Source: Nitrospirota bacterium
GTDB taxonomy: Bacteria > Nitrospirota > Thermodesulfovibrionia > Thermodesulfovibrionales > JdFR-85
Assembly (NCBI GenBank): GCA_003232715.1
Contig: QIJG01000325.1
Coordinates: forward strand, 1-7,928
Direction: 5' to 3'
DNA length: 7,928 nucleotides
A program made the translations under genes and the position numbers. The notes under the pieces were generated by a model. That model searched no databases, was not told where the DNA came from, and saw nothing but the letters and a program-made list of their open reading frames with translations. Position 1 is the stretch's first letter. Each line of letters starts with the position of its first letter. Below are positions 5,373-7,928 of the stretch, piece after piece.

Positions 5373-6773
5373 ATGACAGAGATAGTATTTTTTGTTGTTG
5401 GACTCCTCTCGGGCGGAGTGATTGTATGGCTCCTCATGAAGGTAAAACTCTCAAAAGAAACAGCCTTTTCTCAGTCAGAACATTTCAACGAGCTGGCCGG
5501 AATAAGAGAGGGGCTTAAGGCCTCAGAGGCAAGGATAGAAGAGCTTAGGGCCGGGATACATGCACGGGACAGGATAATTGATGAAATCAGGAATGAATTA
5601 ACTACAGAGAAGACACAAAGGGTGGAGGCCGCAACAAAACTCGAGTCATCGGAAAAAAGCCTTACTGAACAGAGGTCCATGCTTGAGACAATGAAAAAAG
5701 AACTTACCGATACATTCAATGCCCTTTCCTCGGCAGCACTTAAGAGCAGCAGTGAAGATTTCCTGAGGCTTGCCACTGAACAACTTGGAAAGGTTGCAGC
5801 AGAAACAAAGGGGAGATTAGGAGAACACCAGGCTTCAATAAACGGACTCGTTAAACCACTGCATGAAGCCCTCAGGAAGTATGAAGAGCAGATTCACTCC
5901 CTTGAGTCCAGCAGGCGGCAGGACTACGGGAGCCTGAACCAGCAGATAAAGACGCTCACGACCACTCATCAACAACTGCAACAGGAAACAAGCAAGCTGG
6001 TCACAGCATTGAGAAAACCTCAGGTCAGCGGTTCATGGGGACAGTTGTCCCTCAAAAGGACAGCAGAACTCGCAGGCATGTCCGCCAATTGTGACTTCTT
6101 TGAGCAGGAATCCGTAACCACTGAAACAGGCAAGCTGAGACCCGACATGATCGTGAGGCTACCGAATGAAAGAGAGATTGTGGTTGATGCAAAGGCGCCT
6201 GTGGATGCATACCTGAAGGTTATATCGAGCACAACAGAGGCGGAAAGAGAGACGGCTATAGCAAATTATGTAAGCCAGGTGCGTGCCCATCTGAACGCAC
6301 TCGGGTCAAAGGCCTATTGGGACCAGTTCAAAAAGTCACCTGAGATGGTGGTAATGTTTCTTCCCGGTGAGTCCTTCTTCAGCGCTGCCCTTGAGCACGA
6401 CCCGGCACTCATAGAGGACGGCAGCATCAAGAAGGTCATCCTTGCAACCCCAACCACGTTCATTGCCCTCCTGAAGGCGATAGCCTATGGATGGCAACAG
6501 GCGGAGCTCACAAAACATGCTCAGGAAATCAGCAGACTGGGCAAGGAACTCTATGAGAGGTTTGCCGTGGCAATGGAACATTTCTCAAAGACGGGAACAC
6601 ACCTTGAAAAGGCCGTCGAGAGCTATAATTACGGGGTCAGATCAGTAGAGTCCAGGCTGTTGCACTCTGTCCGGAGGTTCAAGGAACTCGGCATATCCAG
6701 CAGGAAAGATGTGCCGGTTCTCGAAGAGATCGATGAACGGCCCAGGAGTGTTGAAATACCCGAATCCGGGTAG
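5373..6773 (+). CDS. rmuC: DNA recombination protein RmuC homologue
   Basis: The 466-residue protein has the RmuC layout. An N-terminal membrane anchor spans about residues 4-22 (IVFFVVGLLSGGVIVWLLM), followed by coiled-coil-forming sequence at about 35-115 and 150-210. The conserved core starts near LRKPQVSGSWGQLSLKR. This core has a PD-(D/E)xK nuclease-like arrangement: Asp258 in RPDMIVRLP, then Asp272 and Lys274 in VVDAKAP. The later motifs MFLPGESFFSAAL, ATPTTFIALLKAIAYGW and NYGVRSVESRLL are also typical. RmuC proteins limit inversions and rearrangements at short inverted repeats, probably by acting on DNA near the membrane. GAGGTGA at 5363-5369 is the ribosome binding site. The 131-base gap after the MutS-like genes suggests a separate unit. 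Arginine is coded mainly by AGG/AGA here, unlike the MutS-like genes. Confidence 0.93.
   Translation: MTEIVFFVVGLLSGGVIVWLLMKVKLSKETAFSQSEHFNELAGIREGLKASEARIEELRAGIHARDRIIDEIRNELTTEKTQRVEAATKLESSEKSLTEQRSMLETMKKELTDTFNALSSAALKSSSEDFLRLATEQLGKVAAETKGRLGEHQASINGLVKPLHEALRKYEEQIHSLESSRRQDYGSLNQQIKTLTTTHQQLQQETSKLVTALRKPQVSGSWGQLSLKRTAELAGMSANCDFFEQESVTTETGKLRPDMIVRLPNEREIVVDAKAPVDAYLKVISSTTEAERETAIANYVSQVRAHLNALGSKAYWDQFKKSPEMVVMFLPGESFFSAALEHDPALIEDGSIKKVILATPTTFIALLKAIAYGWQQAELTKHAQEISRLGKELYERFAVAMEHFSKTGTHLEKAVESYNYGVRSVESRLLHSVRRFKELGISSRKDVPVLEEIDERPRSVEIPESG
6757..6772 (+). other. Hairpin spanning the rmuC stop codon
   Basis: TACCCG (6757-6762) and CGGGTA (6767-6772) form a perfect 6-bp stem around AATC, overlapping the last codons and the TAG stop of rmuC. 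Only a short TTT follows, then CCCGGGTT, so it is at best a weak terminator. Farther on, CAGGAC-C-GTCCTG at 6805-6817 is another compact inverted repeat. The 6774-6974 spacer holds no gene that I can support. Confidence 0.3.
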
Positions 6774-6974
6774 ACTTTCCCGGGTTGCATTCAGAGAACA
6801 TATGCAGGACCGTCCTGGTTCAGACCTGACTAATCCTGCTGTATCATAAACAGACTTCATTTTGTACCTATATGTCAACTATATGGGACATTACCAAAGA
6901 TTTCCTGGTCAGAGAAAATCAGAGAACCCCGGGCTGACAGGATATGATGGGGCTTTATTGACACACCTTCAGGA

Positions 6975-7928
6975 TCAGGCGCTGGCCCATTTTGAAAGCT
7001 TCTTTAAATCAGGCAACGTCCGGCCGTTGAAAAAGTCGCAGGCCCTGTAGTACTGAATGTCCTGAATCCATAGTTTCATATATGCACGGTCCGTCACCAT
7101 GCGCTTAAAGAAACCGAGGGGGGATGAGGTGAGGTCCTGGAAGGGGCCGAATAGTTCTGAGGGGTCCCTGAAACACTCCCAGTCGCATTTCCTGCAAGCA
7201 GGACTGCTATTCTTATCTGACAAATCCATCTCCCAGAACTTGCCGAGATTCTCCTCTCCCCTGTATCCGCATGGATAGGTCTCTCCACTTCTGGCATCTA
7301 TAAAGAAAAACTCTTTACCGCCCCTGCAGGGATAACAGTTCCAGTCTCCGGCAGTGTATTGCCTTATCAGGCTGAAAAGGGAGCTCCTTGGAGAGAATAT
7401 CCTTATCCTCGACCTGTAGTCAGGAATAGTATCAAAGAGGGCTTTAAAGAGCAGTGGTTTCTGATGTGCTGCAAACTTTACAACATCATCCTCTGATGTT
7501 GCCCTGTAAACAGCGTCATTATGTACAGAATCGCTGTCACTGCTCATGGGATAACATGCATTTGAAATAGTAAAACCCATATCTATGATAAAGTCAAAAA
7601 AGTTCCTGAATGCCTCCCTGAAATATTCATAAAACTCCACTGCATTCATTTTCCTTTCCGGGAAAAGGCCGTCTATATTCCTGTTTATCCCAAGGTTTGC
7701 CGATGGATAAATCCCGTGCTCGTGAAATATCGGCAGGGCTTTTTCAATGCCCTCGATTACCCCCGGCAACCCCCTCATGGATTCGTGAACCTCGGGATTT
7801 GATGAGTCAATACTTATCCAGAAGGTATAAACTGCAATCCCGGCAATCCTGTCGCGGTATCCCGGGCTGTCATGATCTGCAAAGAGAAAACCGTTTGTCC
7901 CGGTCCTGATATATTTAATGCCGGCATC
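6975..7928 (-). CDS. Radical SAM protein with SPASM-like C-terminal cysteines (5' end missing)
   Basis: The minus-strand frame is open from the window edge to TGA at 6977-6975, giving 317 residues. The start and the radical SAM CxxxCxxC cluster motif lie outside. The visible part shows the second half of a radical SAM barrel: YIRTGTNGFLF at residues 6-16 and FWISIDSSNPEVHESMRG at 36-53, the usual beta-strand and helix that contact substrate and SAM, then GVIEGIEKAL. The C-terminus has six cysteines arranged C-x2-C-x18-C-x24-C-x2-C-x3-C (about 7338 down to 7180), resembling the SPASM/twitch domains that hold extra iron-sulfur clusters. Such enzymes often modify peptides or metabolites. No precursor peptide or partner is visible here, so the substrate is unknown. 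An internal ATG at 7778 is not the true start, because conserved barrel sequence precedes it. It converges on rmuC. Confidence 0.8.
   Translation of the reverse strand, partial: DAGIKYIRTGTNGFLFADHDSPGYRDRIAGIAVYTFWISIDSSNPEVHESMRGLPGVIEGIEKALPIFHEHGIYPSANLGINRNIDGLFPERKMNAVEFYEYFREAFRNFFDFIIDMGFTISNACYPMSSDSDSVHNDAVYRATSEDDVVKFAAHQKPLLFKALFDTIPDYRSRIRIFSPRSSLFSLIRQYTAGDWNCYPCRGGKEFFFIDARSGETYPCGYRGEENLGKFWEMDLSDKNSSPACRKCDWECFRDPSELFGPFQDLTSSPLGFFKRMVTDRAYMKLWIQDIQYYRACDFFNGRTLPDLKKLSKWASA

Noticed and set aside
6867..6887. Inverted repeat CCTATATG / TATATGGG between rmuC and the radical SAM gene as a bidirectional terminator
   Set aside because: The stem is AT-rich with wobble pairs and lacks a T-tract in either direction.

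Overview
The window comes from a Gram-negative bacterium. It carries the start of an MsbA-type lipid A/lipid flippase and a WaaE/KdtX-type LPS-core glycosyltransferase. Heavy use of AGG/AGA arginine and ATA isoleucine codons in the flanking genes would suit a Nitrospirota- or Desulfobacterota-like genome, but the sequence alone does not settle the lineage.

Layout. 1-513 (minus): 5' part of an MsbA-like ABC transporter, cut by the window edge. 514-840: divergent spacer. 841-1611 (plus): family-2 glycosyltransferase. 1612-2216: a long leader region without a convincing gene. It holds two candidate sigma-70 promoters, a fluoride (crcB-motif) riboswitch at 2078-2125 and an intrinsic terminator at 2118-2171 that reuses the 3' strand of the aptamer. 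2217-5241 (plus): two tandem MutS-like ATPase genes. The first is intact (508 aa). The second overlaps it by ATGA and is split by a frameshift near 4606-4621 into an N-terminal lever/clamp part and a C-terminal ATPase part. 5373-6773 (plus): rmuC, a membrane-anchored coiled-coil protein with a PD-(D/E)xK-type nuclease core. 6975-7928 (minus): C-terminal 317 residues of a radical SAM protein with a SPASM-like set of cysteines, cut by the window edge.

How it fits together. The most interesting unit is 2033-5241: a fluoride-sensing transcription-attenuation leader placed directly in front of a pair of paralogous MutS-family proteins that lack the mismatch-recognition domain, with no fluoride exporter in sight. 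Fluoride binding should hold 2118-2125 in the aptamer, block the terminator and turn the pair on. The two proteins have complementary motif defects: the first has Phe in place of the usual H-loop His, while the second keeps it. This suggests an obligate heterodimer. Arginine codons shift from mainly AGR in rmuC to mostly CGN in the MutS-like genes, consistent with a transferred cassette placed between LPS genes and rmuC. The break in the second gene means the pair is decaying, is expressed as two polypeptides, or contains a sequence error.
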